Source of the DNA: Numida meleagris
Lineage: Eukaryota; Chordata; Aves; Galliformes; Numididae
NCBI RefSeq assembly: GCF_002078875.1
Contig: NC_034421.1
Span: 13,867,701-13,931,700 of the forward strand
Direction: 5' to 3'
DNA: 64,000 bases
The translations under genes and the position numbers were made by a program. Below are positions 44,101 through 56,900 of this stretch, piece by piece; within the stretch, counting starts at the first letter, position 1, and each line of letters starts with the position of its first letter. The notes under the pieces are model-generated. The model saw nothing but the letters and a program-made list of their open reading frames with translations. It was not told the DNA's origin and did not search any database.

Positions 44101-46898
44101 GTGTTGAGGTGTAGGTAGGACTCGTCCTGCACCCAGGCAGCCACTCTGCTCTCCCAGCAACCTCCGCAGGGAAGCTCTGCTGTCCTGAGCTTGCTGCCAG
44201 TGCCTGCTCCTGGTAGGGAGTGGTGATGTGAGGAAGGGTCTGCCTCGCAAACCGGCATAAATGCACACGAGTGACTCGGAGGCGGAAAGATGAAATCTAT
44301 TTTAGTTTTGGAAGCAATATTTTGGGAGCAGTTGAGCGGTGCCGGTTGAAACCTGATAATTATTGCAGCTGCAAGGGGTGAAAAAACCCAAAATCCCAAC
44401 TCAGCATCTTAGTAAGGTGCTTAACTGCTCATTTCCATGAATGAGTTCCACCCTTCCCAAGACACTTCAATCTAATCGCTTTGTTGCTTCCTGTCCTGAT
44501 TGTAGGTGGGAGCAGTGCTTTATTTATTAGGAGGAAAAATCCTGTTTCTTGGTGCCAAGGCAGAGGAGCTGTTGGCAGTTTGCTCCCCTCCTGGGGCTGA
44601 GGTCTGCCCTGCTCAGCACGGGCTGTGTACCTGCGTGGGGCATCTCCCTGCCCAGTGGGAGAAGCTCCTAAAAATAAAGCTCAGTGCTTTCAGAGAGGCT
44701 TTCCTCTTCGCAGGCCTTTTTAATTGACCCCTCCCCTTGCTAGGGTGTAGTTTGCATTCTCATCTTTCCATCTTGCAGACTCTTCCTTTGCTTATTGTTG
44801 GCCGAAGGCGTTTTCTGGCTCAGCGTGGCAAGCAGGTACGTGCTTTGCATTGAGCTTTAGTGATGCCTCTCCTCCTGTTTGCAAACGGACTTCGGCCAGT
44901 GCTCCCCTCTGTGCACTGCTTGCTGGCTGCTCTCACCTGGCAGGTGAAGGGTAACCCTGGAGAGAAGGATTTACTGCTTTGCCCAGGGAAATCCGATTTC
45001 ACGCAGCGCTCGCAGCCAAGCAGCCCACTTAGACCAGACAGTCTTGGAGATCACCAGGACTTAGCAGGGTTATCCTGCCCCTATTTATAGGGCCCTGCCC
45101 AGCTCCGCCCACTGCGGGGTCTTACCGCAGGGTTTTAAAGCAGGATTCCCAGCCTCTCTCCTTTCTGCAGCGTGCTCGGGTCCCGGTGCAGAGCTGAGGA
45201 GGAGGAAAGGCCGAGGCCTGAGCGACGCGCTGGGAGCCAGCAGTGATGCTGGCAGCAGGAATGTCCTGTGCCTGTTGTGGTGAGCTGAAACTGACACTTC
45301 TGCACGTAGGAGGAAGAAGCGAAGGGCTCTGCTTTTCCAGCTCAGGACTCGGCGGAGGAAGCGGTCTCGATCCTGCCCGTGGAACGGCTTCGTTAGGCAG
45401 TTTGGCTCTGTGCAGAGGAAAAGGCTGTTAACGAATTGAGCATCGCAGCTTCTGCTTGACACTGCCTGGGGTGAATGCTGCCCAACATGCTTTAACGTTC
45501 TATTTTTTTTCTTGTGGGAAAACACAACTCCGAAGGTGAGGCAGCTTGTTCTCTTCGCGTGGTGTGAAACTGGGCTGTCTCAGTCAGACTTGAGCTCGTG
45601 ACGCTGGGAGATACTTCCCCTCCCATCACCGCTTTCAGTTAGCCAGAAAATCAGATTTATTGCAAGCTAATTGCCTGAGTTGCAGGAAGTGAGAGGGGAA
45701 GTGCCAGGGATCCACGTTGGCTGGACCTGCAAGAAATCAAAGTCCTGCTGTTGTGCAGGGAGCTCGGTGTAGGGATGCGTTGTCTTCAGTCTGCCCGATG
45801 CACTGCAATTAGGCAGACCAATTACAGCGAGGTAATTGAGGCAGGGAAAATTGTGTTGTCGAGCTTTTATTTTTACCAGTTCTGTTTCCTTAGCGCAGGC
45901 TTTGCAGGTTACAGAGAAGACACCATGACAAAGTAGCTAATGTTCTTCAGTTAATGGCCTTATGCAGGCACGTTTCAGTATTAAGCTTGTAGCAAAACTG
46001 CACCTGCTCCTTGAGCTGCCGCGTTTGAGAGGCTGTTATCTATCAAGGCCTTTCTTGGTCCCTTGGAACAACCCCGGGGTTGAAAAGCTGTATTTTAGGA
46101 ATCTTTGTTTCAGCCTTTTCGCTGTGCAAAGTAGATTCTTCGCAAAGGTCTTTCTACAGTTCATTCATCTCTGTAAATCCTGGTGGGTAATTGAATAAGC
46201 TCAGCTGTGCTAGTTTTTCCTTCTTCCTCGTTTCTTCTTTTCTCTCTGTTAAATGTGCCCTTGATCCATTCCTTCTGACACACGTGCAGATTGCCATGCC
46301 TCTCTCCTTTAAGGAGACATATATGTTTAAACTTCTTTCAATGTCAGAGGACAAGAAATGTGTTTGGGCTTTAACTGTGAGATTCTAAGAAGCGTGAAGG
46401 AGAGAGGGTGAAAAGGAAGAACATTCAAAGCCCCAAACCCACTTCTTTGGGTAGGGGAATGCTCAGAATCTGCTAAAAATTGGCTTGAGCTGAAAGGGAG
46501 TATTTCATTGCCCCGTGTGAGAGGGTCACAGGAACCATACTTGTGCAGACAGCTGGGCAGCCCGTCTGCAGCGTTAGCGCGGTGTTAGCAGGAAACAGGA
46601 AAAGAGGAATATTTAGTTTTACATACAGGAAAAATGAAATCTCCTCCCTGCAGACAAACCGGAGCCTGGAAACTCCTGGTCCTTACCTGGGGAGATCCTC
46701 CTCTGCAGCTCTGTGCTCCCCATCTCTAGGCAGCAAAAGCTGGCTTCAGTGACACGGCCCTGGTCAGAGCATGCATTAACAGGCTTCTAAGACTGGAGGG
46801 GTGTTGCTGCAATCATACCTTATCTTTCTCTCTTTTTCCTTTTTTTTTTTTTTTTTCCTTCCCCTTTTCTCTTTGTTTTTTTTCCAACCCTTGATCAG
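38171..46898. other. Long non-coding stretch poor in mobile elements
   Basis: Presumed upstream or intronic DNA of the next gene to the right. No exon and no CR1 copy could be seen. Simple sequences: (GTTTT)n at 41464-41488 and 43972-43997; a 19-base G run at 40882-40900 followed by a purine run; a pyrimidine-rich tract at 46823-46885. Open frames up to 154 codons resemble no family. Confidence 0.45.
40882..40900 (+). repeat. 19-base poly-G run
   Basis: Nineteen consecutive G, followed by agaagaagaaaaagaaaac. It can form a G-quadruplex, and its length in the assembly may be inaccurate. Confidence 0.9.
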
Positions 46899-47218
46899 AA
46901 CCGACCTTCCTTTCTCCGCTGAGTCGGGAACCTGGCAGCAGCTCATGCCGCAGCGCCTCGCCTATCCCACCCGACCTGCCTGCGCCGCTGCCTTGGACCT
47001 AACCTAGGATAAACCTCTGCGTGGCCTGGGTAGGGGGGAACCATGGGGAGCTCTGCCTCATCGCTGGCCACAGAGACGGAGTCGGACCATGGCTTCACTA
47101 GCCCACCCTACCCAGGGCACCCAGCTGTGGGCTGGTATAGGAGTAGTCACGGTGGCCCCGTTTGGGAAAGTGACCTTATAACGCGGCAGCAACAGCATTT
47201 GCACCACCGGCTGCGAAG
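46899..47218 (+). CDS. Candidate first coding exon (coding part 47043-47218), possibly RBFOX1
   Basis: A long pyrimidine tract ends in ttgatcag (46891-46898), a good acceptor. The exon then carries a 20-codon upstream ORF (46945-47007) and, at 47043, an ATG in strong context (gaaccATGG). The frame stays open for 58 codons to a consensus donor, ctgcgaag|gtaagg at 47219; unspliced it would stop at once at TAA. The peptide starts [15 protein letters not shown] (a possible N-myristoylation start) and contains [19 protein letters not shown]. Codon use looks real and the phase at the donor is 2. Synteny makes an upstream alternative exon of RBFOX1 the best guess; I cannot confirm it from sequence alone. 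It could also be a separate unknown gene. Confidence 0.5.
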
Positions 47219-50200
47219 GTAAGGAGAAGGGGAAGGAGCCTGCTTACCTGCTTACCTCTCAGCTTGAACCCTGGGCAGCGCAGCGGGGATGAGTCGCTTT
47301 GCATCCTGTTGAGTGTCGGGCTCGTTCATCCAGAGGCTCAGCTCTCGCCCTTGTGAAATTGAGAGCTGAATTTCCACTGCTTGGAGTGGTGTCAAGCCAT
47401 ATCTCGTTTATCAGGCTGCCAATGTCTCCTGCAGAATAACTGCAGGACTCATCCCACCTCTTCCTCACTCACCCCGGTGGTGATGGTGTCTGCCTGGGAA
47501 TGGGATCTCCATTCCACTAACGAGCTTGCCGCCTTCTTGTGGCTCCCTTTTCACCTCCCAGCTAACTGTAACTGTCAGAGATGAAGCATTATGACTCCAG
47601 GTTGAGTGGGGAGAAATAGCAAGAGTCTTTGCACTTAAAAGAGCGAGAGATGCTGTTTTCATGAAAATGCAGTGAAATGCTCTGAATATCAGATCACGGG
47701 GAACAAACCGCACCAAAATGACAGAATGACTCTGAAAGAGAGCTCGGTGTTTCCTTCTCTTGCTTTCTGTCCCTCCTTGATAAAATCAGCATCTCAAGAC
47801 GTGCCTCTGAGTCATTTGCTTGCGCTCATTCCCCATCAACCACCTGAGAGTGAGGAATATTTCCTCCTGTTGGAGGGCTGTGTGCTGTGTTCAGGCTCTC
47901 CCAGGCTGAGAGGTACGCCGAAAGCAGCTAGAAATCCCCAGCCCGGGGGCCTGACTACAGAGGCTGCCGTGTTTAATGCTAACACTATCTGAGCCTTGGC
48001 CTGAAGCCCGCTTTCTGCAGATGCCAACCTGGTTGGGTGTCTGTACTTGCCTGAGTCTGTTTGGAGCCACTAGTATTTTAGGAATAGCTGCTTGCTTCTG
48101 AGTGTCCCCAAGCTGTCGTGGCTTTCCACCGGAGGCGTTTGCTGTGATGGTCACGTCCTGTCTGCGGCGTAGTCCTTGTTTTTGTTGTTGCTGCTGCCAG
48201 TCCCAGCAAGTTCACTTCCCAGTGTCTGCTGTACAACTCGGGGAGACCTCGAGGCACACAGAGTCATGCTCTGCTCCTTTGTAGGCCCTGCCTTGGGATT
48301 CCCTGTTGGGCTTATAGCAGCATGGAAGCAATTAGTCATTGTCTTTGCTCTCGGTCTTGTGTCTGAGTTCTGGCAATGCCTAAGAGGCCTTTAAAGGCTG
48401 CTTTGTGCAGTTCCCCACCACCACTGCTGTGCGTCCCAGCCTGCAGGGCTGGCCGTCCTGCTTGGCAGCCTGTGCTCTGCCACTCTCGAGGGATCCTGCA
48501 AACAGAGCTGGGCTCTTCCTGCAGGATTACTCCCTCCAGACTGCTGCTTCCTCCTCTCTTCCCTAGATGAGGTGTGGAAGGTGTGGAAATGGCAGCTGAC
48601 TGCCCTGGTTCGCCTGTGCACGGCCAGCACTGTGATTGAGGAGCTGGCAGTGCAAAACAGCACTCGGTGCTGCAGGGCCGTGTTTGTGCAGCCCGGTGCG
48701 TGCCGGCTGTGCCTGCTGCTCCCAGGGCTGAGCCTGCAGCTTGCTGGAGCTGGAGCTGGAGAAATGACGTGAAATCCTAACGCACAGAAATGCACTTCGT
48801 GCACAGCCAGCCTCCGCAGCGGGGCGGATGTTGGGGCAAGCACAGGAACCGCTGCTCTCTGTGCAGATAAAGGCAGCGTCCTGTTAGGAGCGGTTTGGTG
48901 AGAATGATGCTTTTCCCCCGCTGAAGGAGAGAGCTCATCCCGGCTGAGTGCTGCGTGGTTCCTGGAGACAGGAAAATAGCTGGCCATGATTCACCGAGCA
49001 GCCTCTGCGTGGGAAGGCCTTGCTTTAGGCGGTGATTATGGAAGCGGGTTCAAAAGACGTGCTGAGATCAGCCGGGCTGCCAGGCATCAAAGTCCCCGCG
49101 GTTCCCATGGTGAGACTGGTGCAGCAGCGGGGTGAAGCAGAGGCAGCTGCTTGGTTTCCAGAGAGAAACAGATTAATATGCTCCAAAAAAAAAAAAAAAA
49201 AAGTAAATAGACGAAGTCCAAGTAGGTGGGTCCGCCTCTTCACGGCCTCATCCCTGGGGCTCTATAGCGCAGGAAGGAAGTGCAGTACTGGGCAGTCAGT
49301 CTGAGGCCGGCCAGGAGTTCTGGGATAGACTTTGCTTTTCCTGCTGGTTTCCTGCCCCTGCCTGTGGCCGCCTTCAGAGCTGCTGATGTTTGGCTGCCGA
49401 AGGCCAGCACAGAGCCAAGGATGCTGTGGTGTGCCCCGTGCCTCAGGGATGAATGCACACCTTCCTTGTTACGAAAACAGGGGGTGGGAGCGCATCACGA
49501 GCGGGCTGTTGTTGGAGGGAGGCCTCCCTCACAGTGGGGGTATGAGTCAGGGAAGAAATCAGCGCTGTGTGGTGTTTGAGGTGTGCTGGAAGCTGGGAGG
49601 AGGCTGTGGTGCCTCGAGGGCTGAGGCTGGTGGTGTGCAGCCCTGTCTGCTGGGAGCAGATGGACACGGGAGCAGCAAAAGGGACTTGGTGATGGAAGCA
49701 GTAGCCTTGTGACATCCAGATCTGAGTCCCTGTTCTCTTCTGAACCAGGCTGTGTAGTCTCTGTACATGTTAGCATCTAATGTTTTAAACAAGAGCATGC
49801 CCCTGCCCTCCCCAGTGTACCGGGAGGCTACAGCTACCTATGGTTAAAGGTACAAATACACGGTAGGGAAAGGAATCTTGTTGCTAAAATCTCTGCTTGG
49901 GGCAAAGGTTTTATTTTTAAATAAATCCTCGATAGCTGCGTGTACATTCCAGATAAATTCTGGCTTAGCTGCAAGTCTGCTCGGGCTCCTTCTTGCTTGC
50001 GTACGTGGAGGTGTTTGGGCTGCAGCTGGGTGAGAGCATTCGGCTGAGCCTGCAGACTCTTCATGGCCAAGGTGACGTGCCAACCCTTCATGGCAAGGTT
50101 CCTGGCACGCCAAACCCTTCGTGAAGCTGTGCAGTGTTGCAGGTGCTGGTGGCAGGACCTTGCTCTGCTGCTGCTATTGAGAGCTTTGGGAGCCAGGGGC

Positions 50201-50737
50201 TGGCAGTGCCTTCTCGTGCTGCTGCTGCTGGAAGTGGCGGTGGCAGCTCTTTGCCGTGTGTCCTTCCGTACCTGTAAGGTGCTAGGAAGGGGTCAGGGCA
50301 CTGATGGTCTTCGAGGTGAGATTTTAGAGAGTGTTTCTGTTCACCTGGTCCCCATTCCCCATCGTTCATGAAGAGGGGCGGCAGGGTCCTGTTCTGGTCG
50401 GGTTTTTGATGGTTGCTTTTGCATCGCTGCAGAGAGATGGGCCTTTCCCTGCTGGGCCCTCTGCTCACTCTGGGCCTTTGCGAGGTCGCTGCCAGAGCTG
50501 TGCAGATGTCAGCACGAGGCTGCTGGGGCTGGGAGCACCCCTGGGTTGCAGCATGCTTAAACTGTGAGATCTGTGCAGCTGAATCCCAGCGGTTCTGTCC
50601 ACTGCTTGGTTTGACCGAAGCTTTCTGGATGCCTTCCCTTTTCTGGAGAATTGGCATTTTCTGGGGTTTCCTGCAGCATTTTGGAAAGGTTCTGTACTTT
50701 TCTCTAAAAATCCTTTTCAGAATGAATACCTCTTGTG
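47219..50737. other. Presumed intronic DNA
   Basis: No exon recognised. A poly-A run lies at 49184-49202. Open frames up to 227 codons (minus, 50088-50771) overlap the CR1 at 50738 and show no domain. Confidence 0.4.
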
Positions 50738-50963
50738 GAGGGCCACAAAAATGATCCAAGAGATGGAACACCTTGCCTATGGGACAGGCTGAGAGCCTGG
50801 GGCTGTGCAGCCTGGAGAAGAGAAGGCTCTGGGCAGACGTGATAGCGGCCCTTCAGCATGTAAGGGGGGCTGTAAGAAAGAGGGGACAGACTCTTTAGCA
50901 GGGACTGCTGTGACAGGGCAAAGGGAAACGGTTTCAAACTAAAAGAGGGGAGGTTTGGATCGG
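50738..50963 (+). mobile_element. CR1 LINE fragment lacking its 3' end
   Basis: Starts gagggccacaaaaatgatcc, passes cagcctggagaagagaagg and gggcaaagggaaacggtttc, and breaks off after ggggaggtttggatcgg. CR1 copies are usually cut at the 5' end, so loss of the 3' end points to a later deletion. Confidence 0.9.
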
Positions 50964-53900
50964 TGCTAACATCGGCTCTGATGCTCAGGACGTGCCTGTT
51001 CATCGTGCTGGAGCGGAGCTGGCGCTCCCCAAGTGCTGCAGCGAGGTGGCTGTGTCCCTGCGTGGGTTGTGGTCCACTGGGAGCTGTGGCATCTGAGTTC
51101 AGCTGGGATGTGGTAGGGGAACCGTGCTGCGGGTGGTTGTGGGTACCTGCTTGGTGGGAGCGTTGGGCTTGGAACTGTTTGCTTGCCAGTTCTCACCAAA
51201 TCACGTGGCAGCTGGAACGCTGCCTTGCCCCAGAGAGCGTGCAGTGCCGAGGAGCTGGCAGCACTCCGTGCTGTGGCTTCCATCCCTGCCCATCCGCTTT
51301 CCGTGCTGGCTGTTCCAGCAGTCCGTTTCCTCTCAAAGCCTCTTAATTGTCTAAATTGAGACTATTTATAGCTCTGGAGCTGTAAAGAAATGAGAGGATG
51401 GCACAGAGGAGTAGAAACTGAAGTTCTTAGTATGAACCCAAATGGCCCCAGTGGTATGAGGGCAAATTTCCCTTGCTCTCCTTTTCCTGCCCCATGCCCC
51501 CAGGCCACCTTCCCCATCTCTGTTTCCCACAAGCGTGGGTAAAAGCCAGGGCAGGGAGGCAGAGAACGTGCTAAGATCTTACCAGAGATGCCTGAACCCC
51601 ATGCCTGGAGTGTTGCTGTCACACTGTGGAAACTGCAGCAGGCCTGTCCCTTCAATATGCTATCAAGAAAGGGCAGCAGCACCTTTATGTGGTTTTGGGA
51701 TGCTCTGCAGTAGCTGAGCCCCCTTGTTCACAAAGGTAGGGTCAGGTCCTTCTCTGGTGCAGGAATGTAGGGTCAAGTCCTTCTCCAGGTGCAGTAATTG
51801 GGTAATTTTGCTTTGGTGCTCTCAGGATGCAGGTGTGCATGCAGGACGTTGGTGTCTGTCTGTGGCTATGCCCAGATCCATGGTCCTGTCCTCTTTCTCT
51901 CTTTTGGGAAGGGATCCCAGGGCTGTGATCTTGCTGTGAAGGGGGACAGCCTCTTGTACGCTGTGGTCACTCGTGCTGGGAGGGCACTTGGGTGTTGTAC
52001 TTGGAGCAGGTTGTTCCCAGATGTGCATATGCTGGGGTGAGCTGGGAGGCGGATTGGCAGGAAGTGAATTTGCTGTTCATTTTTTAAGAGTAAAAAAAAA
52101 ATAGAGCAGCCAAAGCAGGAATTTTTCTAGAGCAGCCCTTCTGCCTTGCTCCTTTGACTTTCCTCTTGCTGCAGAGGCAGAAGCCTGGCCAAGTGCTTCA
52201 TGGCAAATCCCTTGGCCCCTGCAGGGGTGTCATGCATGTAGCCTGGAGCTGTTGAAGCAGTCTCCGTCCTCCAGCAGGAGCTGGTGAATGGATGCTGTGA
52301 CAGCAGGAGCTCAGGAGCCTGCCTGAGTGCTGCAAGGAGGGAGCTGGTGGAGGACATGCAGTGTGTGGAGCAGAGTCACTTAAAAGAGCCAGGGTGGAAC
52401 CACACACCCCTCCAGCTGATGCTGTGCAGTGTCTGTCCTGCAGGGAGATGTCCTTGTGTCAGGGCTGTGCTCCTGCTGCTCTGGGCTTGGCAGAGAGGGC
52501 TGAGGGCAGGACCAACTTGCTGCCTGCTCCAAGTGAGCTCCCTGCCCCTGTGAGCTGTTCAGCGCTGCCAGGTGCCCTCTGTCTTCCAGGCTTGTTTTGG
52601 AGCTCATTCCTTCCTTCCAAAAGTAGCAGGCACCAGTTGCTGCTGGATTTCCCCCACCGGTAACTTAATCCGGTTTGACACCTGTGGGTCTGGACTTGGT
52701 TCTCTGACTTAATGTGGTTCAGAAATGCGGAGGAGAATGCATGAAGCTGCAGTGTCCTTTAGCCTGCCAGGACCGAGGTGATGCTGATCCCATCTGGGCT
52801 TGGGGCCGGTGCTGGTGCGTGCTGGGACGGGGCAGCACGTGCTGAGCAAACCCTCTGAGGCCTTTGTTTGTTCGTGTGAAACCATCTTGCTGTGTGGGAC
52901 TGCCACGAATAAAAGGGCGCTTGTTCAAGGGACACGGAGAGGAAAGATAAGCTGTGGTTTGATGCTGTTTCAGTTTGGCAAACTGAAGCTGCAAAACAAA
53001 TGACACATCTGTCTGCTCCTGCCCAGGGATCTGCAGCTTGCCCGAGGAGATGGCCTTATCAGCATCTCTTCATCTCAACAACCCACCCTGGGCTTGTATT
53101 TGAATTGGGATCCTCTCCGTGCTCCGTTCTGACCCTGCTGGGTACAGCAGGGCCGCGATACCGCAGCCAGCAGCACTGAATCCATGTGAGGGGCAGGTGC
53201 TGCAGGCCACGGAGGGGTGGTGTGAAGAGCTGATCCGAAGGAACTGCTCCTGCCTTCCAGATGGTGTTCATGAGGCTGCAGTAGGACGGGAAAACCAGGA
53301 GGAAACTTGAACTGTGAACGCAGCCCTTCTGGATGGCGGTGGGACGAGCAGCAGGAGGCTCGGGGCAGTGCCTGGGGTAGGGAGGAGAGTTTGGGCTGCA
53401 GGTGCTTTGGGGCTGCCAAGCTGGCAGCTTGCTGGGAGCCAGAGGGGCCTTGCCTGCCCTTGCTCAGATCTGCATAGCACAGCTTTGTCTCCAGACGCCT
53501 GGGTTTGTGCCCTGCTGCTTCTGGCACGCAGTGTGGAGCGGAACCGCGTGCTGGGGCTTATAGGTGCAGGGAGCTGGGCTTCTGCATTTCGAGCGTGGCA
53601 GGCTCGCTGCAGGTGCTGGAGGCTGGCTCTTGCTGGCTCTTACTGCCTTTCAAGATGCAGAGGGCAGGTCTGTACACACTGTCCTTCCATACCATTCCCT
53701 GATTGCAGAGAGGGGAGAAGGAGGTGCAGGTGATCACAAGCAGGATCGTTCGTCTTCCTGAAAGCCTTGTTTTTAAGCTGCGTACCTTGGAAAAGTGAAG
53801 CTCTGTGTGTGTGTGTAGGTGTTTTTTTCTGCTGGTTCCTTGATACACCAGGCGCTGGTGCAGCTGGCGTGTGCCCTGTGCTGTGCTGGCACTTCCCATC

Positions 53901-56900
53901 ACACTTGTGCCACCAGCTGCAGCAAATGGATCCTCCTCACCCTTCCCTGCCATGGAGCCCAGGCTTCTGCCACTGCCTCACCCCACAGCTGCTCTGACTG
54001 TCTGCAGAGAGGGACAAATGTGGAAACACTTGTTGCTTCTGAAATGTGCAAAAGCTTTTGCAGAAGCTGCAGGGTTGCAGCACATGGCACAAATCTGCCT
54101 GGTCGCTGCTTGCTGTTGTCGTTTTGCCTAGCAACTCCTATGGTCCGTGCAGTAACGTGTGTTGAGCACATCACCACGTACCCCAGGGCATCTCCTTAGC
54201 AAACAGCACACAACGGCCTGTTTTCCTTAGGTTGTCTTTTCCTACAGCAAGAGCTTAAATGCTTTCTATCTTCCCAGCATGCTGATGTGGGAACTGCAGC
54301 CCCTGGCTCGCTGTTGTGCTCGCAGTGCTGATACAGTGGAGATCCATCCATCCTGTGCCCAGCAGTGCTCATCCATCCCATGCAGAGATGCGGGCAGGGC
54401 TTGTGCCTTCTCTCTGCCCTGCGCCCGTGGGTGGGCACCTTCAGGTTGTCCTTGCAGAGTGTGCACGCTGCGGTCACCCGAGAGACTCCAGTGGGAGCGT
54501 GCATGGCTTGGAGAGCTCTGGGAGCTTTCAGGAGGAGCAGGAGCTGCCTTCTGTGGTGGGAAGCATCGTGTCCTGCTGCGGGGACAGGTCGCTGAGCTGT
54601 GGGGAGCAGCCCCGGTGTAGCCTTGGCCAGCTCGCTGTGACGCTTCTCGGTGGCGTGTGGACACGTGAAGGTTAACTGCATGTGCTCCAGCTGGGAGCAT
54701 CCTCTAGGTTCCAGCTGTCAAAGCACTAACTTAAGTATGCTTCATCTTTACGAGGCTGTAAACAGTGCCATAGTCTGAATTACTGAGTCCAGAGGCCTCC
54801 TGGGGGCAGTATGAATTGTAGTGACTTCCCTGGTAGTTACGGTCTGACTGCCGGAGCAGGGCACGTTTCGGACGTGCTGCTGGCTCAGCGGAGGTGGCAG
54901 TGGCTGCAGAGCGTGGGGTGTGAGCAGACTGCAGTGCTGCTCTGCCCCTCTTCGCTCCCCAAAGCCCACCCAGCGCTCCTCTGAGAAACCAAACAGATGC
55001 CGATAACCATTCCTTCCAAAGTTCAGGCACATGAGAAAGTGACCTTTGTAGGCCCGCTGCACGTGGGCATTCAGATCCATTCATTTGAAGCTGCTAGTGG
55101 TGGGACCTTGGTGGGTAGCGATGGAGTTTGTGTTCAGCCAGTGCTGGGATGAGAAGGTGGAAGTTAGGGAGTGACAGTCGGGGCGTCCCTCCTCCTGCCC
55201 CCTGAAGCTGACCCCTTGTGCTGTTCTCTGCCATTTGTGCCAAGCCTGACTGCAGCTGCCTGTGGAGATGGATGGGCTTCTGTTAAGCACACCTTGCGTG
55301 TGCTCCCCTGTGAAGTGAGCCCAGGTATTAGCACGGCAGGAAGCGAAGGCAGGAGCACAGCAGCTGGGAATGCAGGGTGATTTATTCCGCGGAGATGTGA
55401 GTGATGGAAGCAGACAGCTTCGGAGCTGTGTTGTGGCTCCAGTTCTCCTCCCTCCCCTTCCTTTCATTCTCTCTTTCTGTTCCCCAACTCGTCTTTCCGT
55501 TTTATTTTAACAGCACTCCAGATTGCGGGATAAATCTTAGCCGAGTTGATGTCCACCACCAGTGGATCTCTTCCATCTCCCCACACTGGAGAAAAGTTGC
55601 ACAGGGAGTAAGGGCTGTGGAAGAGTCCCTGGTGTGCCTGGTTTACAGTGCCATCAGCTTTTCCTGGCTCTCTCCAGCTGTGGCCCTCAGTCTGTCTAGT
55701 CTGTGGGATTCAGAAAATTCTCTCAACCAGAGCTCAGACCTGGTGTTTTGGAAAGGGGCGTGAAGTAGCGCTGAATGTGGGAGAGGGTGATAGCATGAAT
55801 GCATAAGTTGCTGTTGTTCAGCTGTGTGACATCTGAAATTGTTCCCTGTTCTTAAAGATCATAGTAGTTGGTCTTTATCCCAGCAAGTGGACCTCTTCCT
55901 CCAGCCCTGGCCCATGCAGGTGCTCTTCTGATGCAAAATGCTTATATCATCTACAGGCTGTGCACAGTGTTAAGGCCCAGTATTACGGGTGCGAGGTAAA
56001 AGCACAGACCATGCCTTCATCTTAGCCTCCTCTTTGCTGTTCTTACAGCTCTGGGCAGGCGTTGTTGAAAGCTGCAAGAAGGGGTCTGCTTGAGGTCGGT
56101 AAGGTTTGCTTTTTGGTACTGATGAGGAAACAAAGATGCAAAGGGGGACAGGGAAAAGCTGCAGAGCTGCGCTGCAAAACCGTGAGATCTGGGGGTTTGG
56201 AATAGCTGGGATTTCTGCAGAGAAGCACAGGACCAGCAGTCCCTGCAGTGTCTAGGGACTGCAGGGCTCTAACTCCAGATGGTTGCCTCGTCCTTACCCT
56301 GTTCTATTCAGGGAGCGCAGGCTCCTCTGAGGCACACTGCAGACCCTCACTTGAAAAGGAATTCCTTAATTGGCTTAAAGACGGTTAGGGAAATGAAAAC
56401 AGCAAGTAGAGCTTCCTCGCCATCCAGATTTCTTTCCTCCACAGGGATTGCTTTTGGAGTGAGTGTTCAAATATACCTCAAGTGCAGGTGGCAAAACGGG
56501 GGAATCGCGTGTCCTTTGGTCTCAGGAGTCCACCCACCTTGCTGAAGCTGTCCCGTCTTCTCAGAGGGAGCAGCTTCATGAGTTCAGCTTCTTGCTCCTT
56601 TCCTTGCCTCTTCCCCTCCCCACTGGGAGCAGGTACATCTAAAATGCAGCCGTGGGAATCAGCCCCGTCTTTGCTTTTCTGTCTTACGGTCTCACATTTG
56701 TAGCACTGAGGGGCTCCTTCTCATTCTCTGCCTCCCTGTTCAGATCCTCCTTCAAGGAGCAGCCAGGTCTCTGTTCCTCCAGGGTCTGTTTCAACTTCGA
56801 GCTGGAGAGAGGTGATCAAGACTGCCCTTGGAAGGTTTCTGTGCCCAGGTCTGTGAGCTCCTCCAGTGGTTCTGCAGTTTCCTCTCACAGCTGGGCTGCA

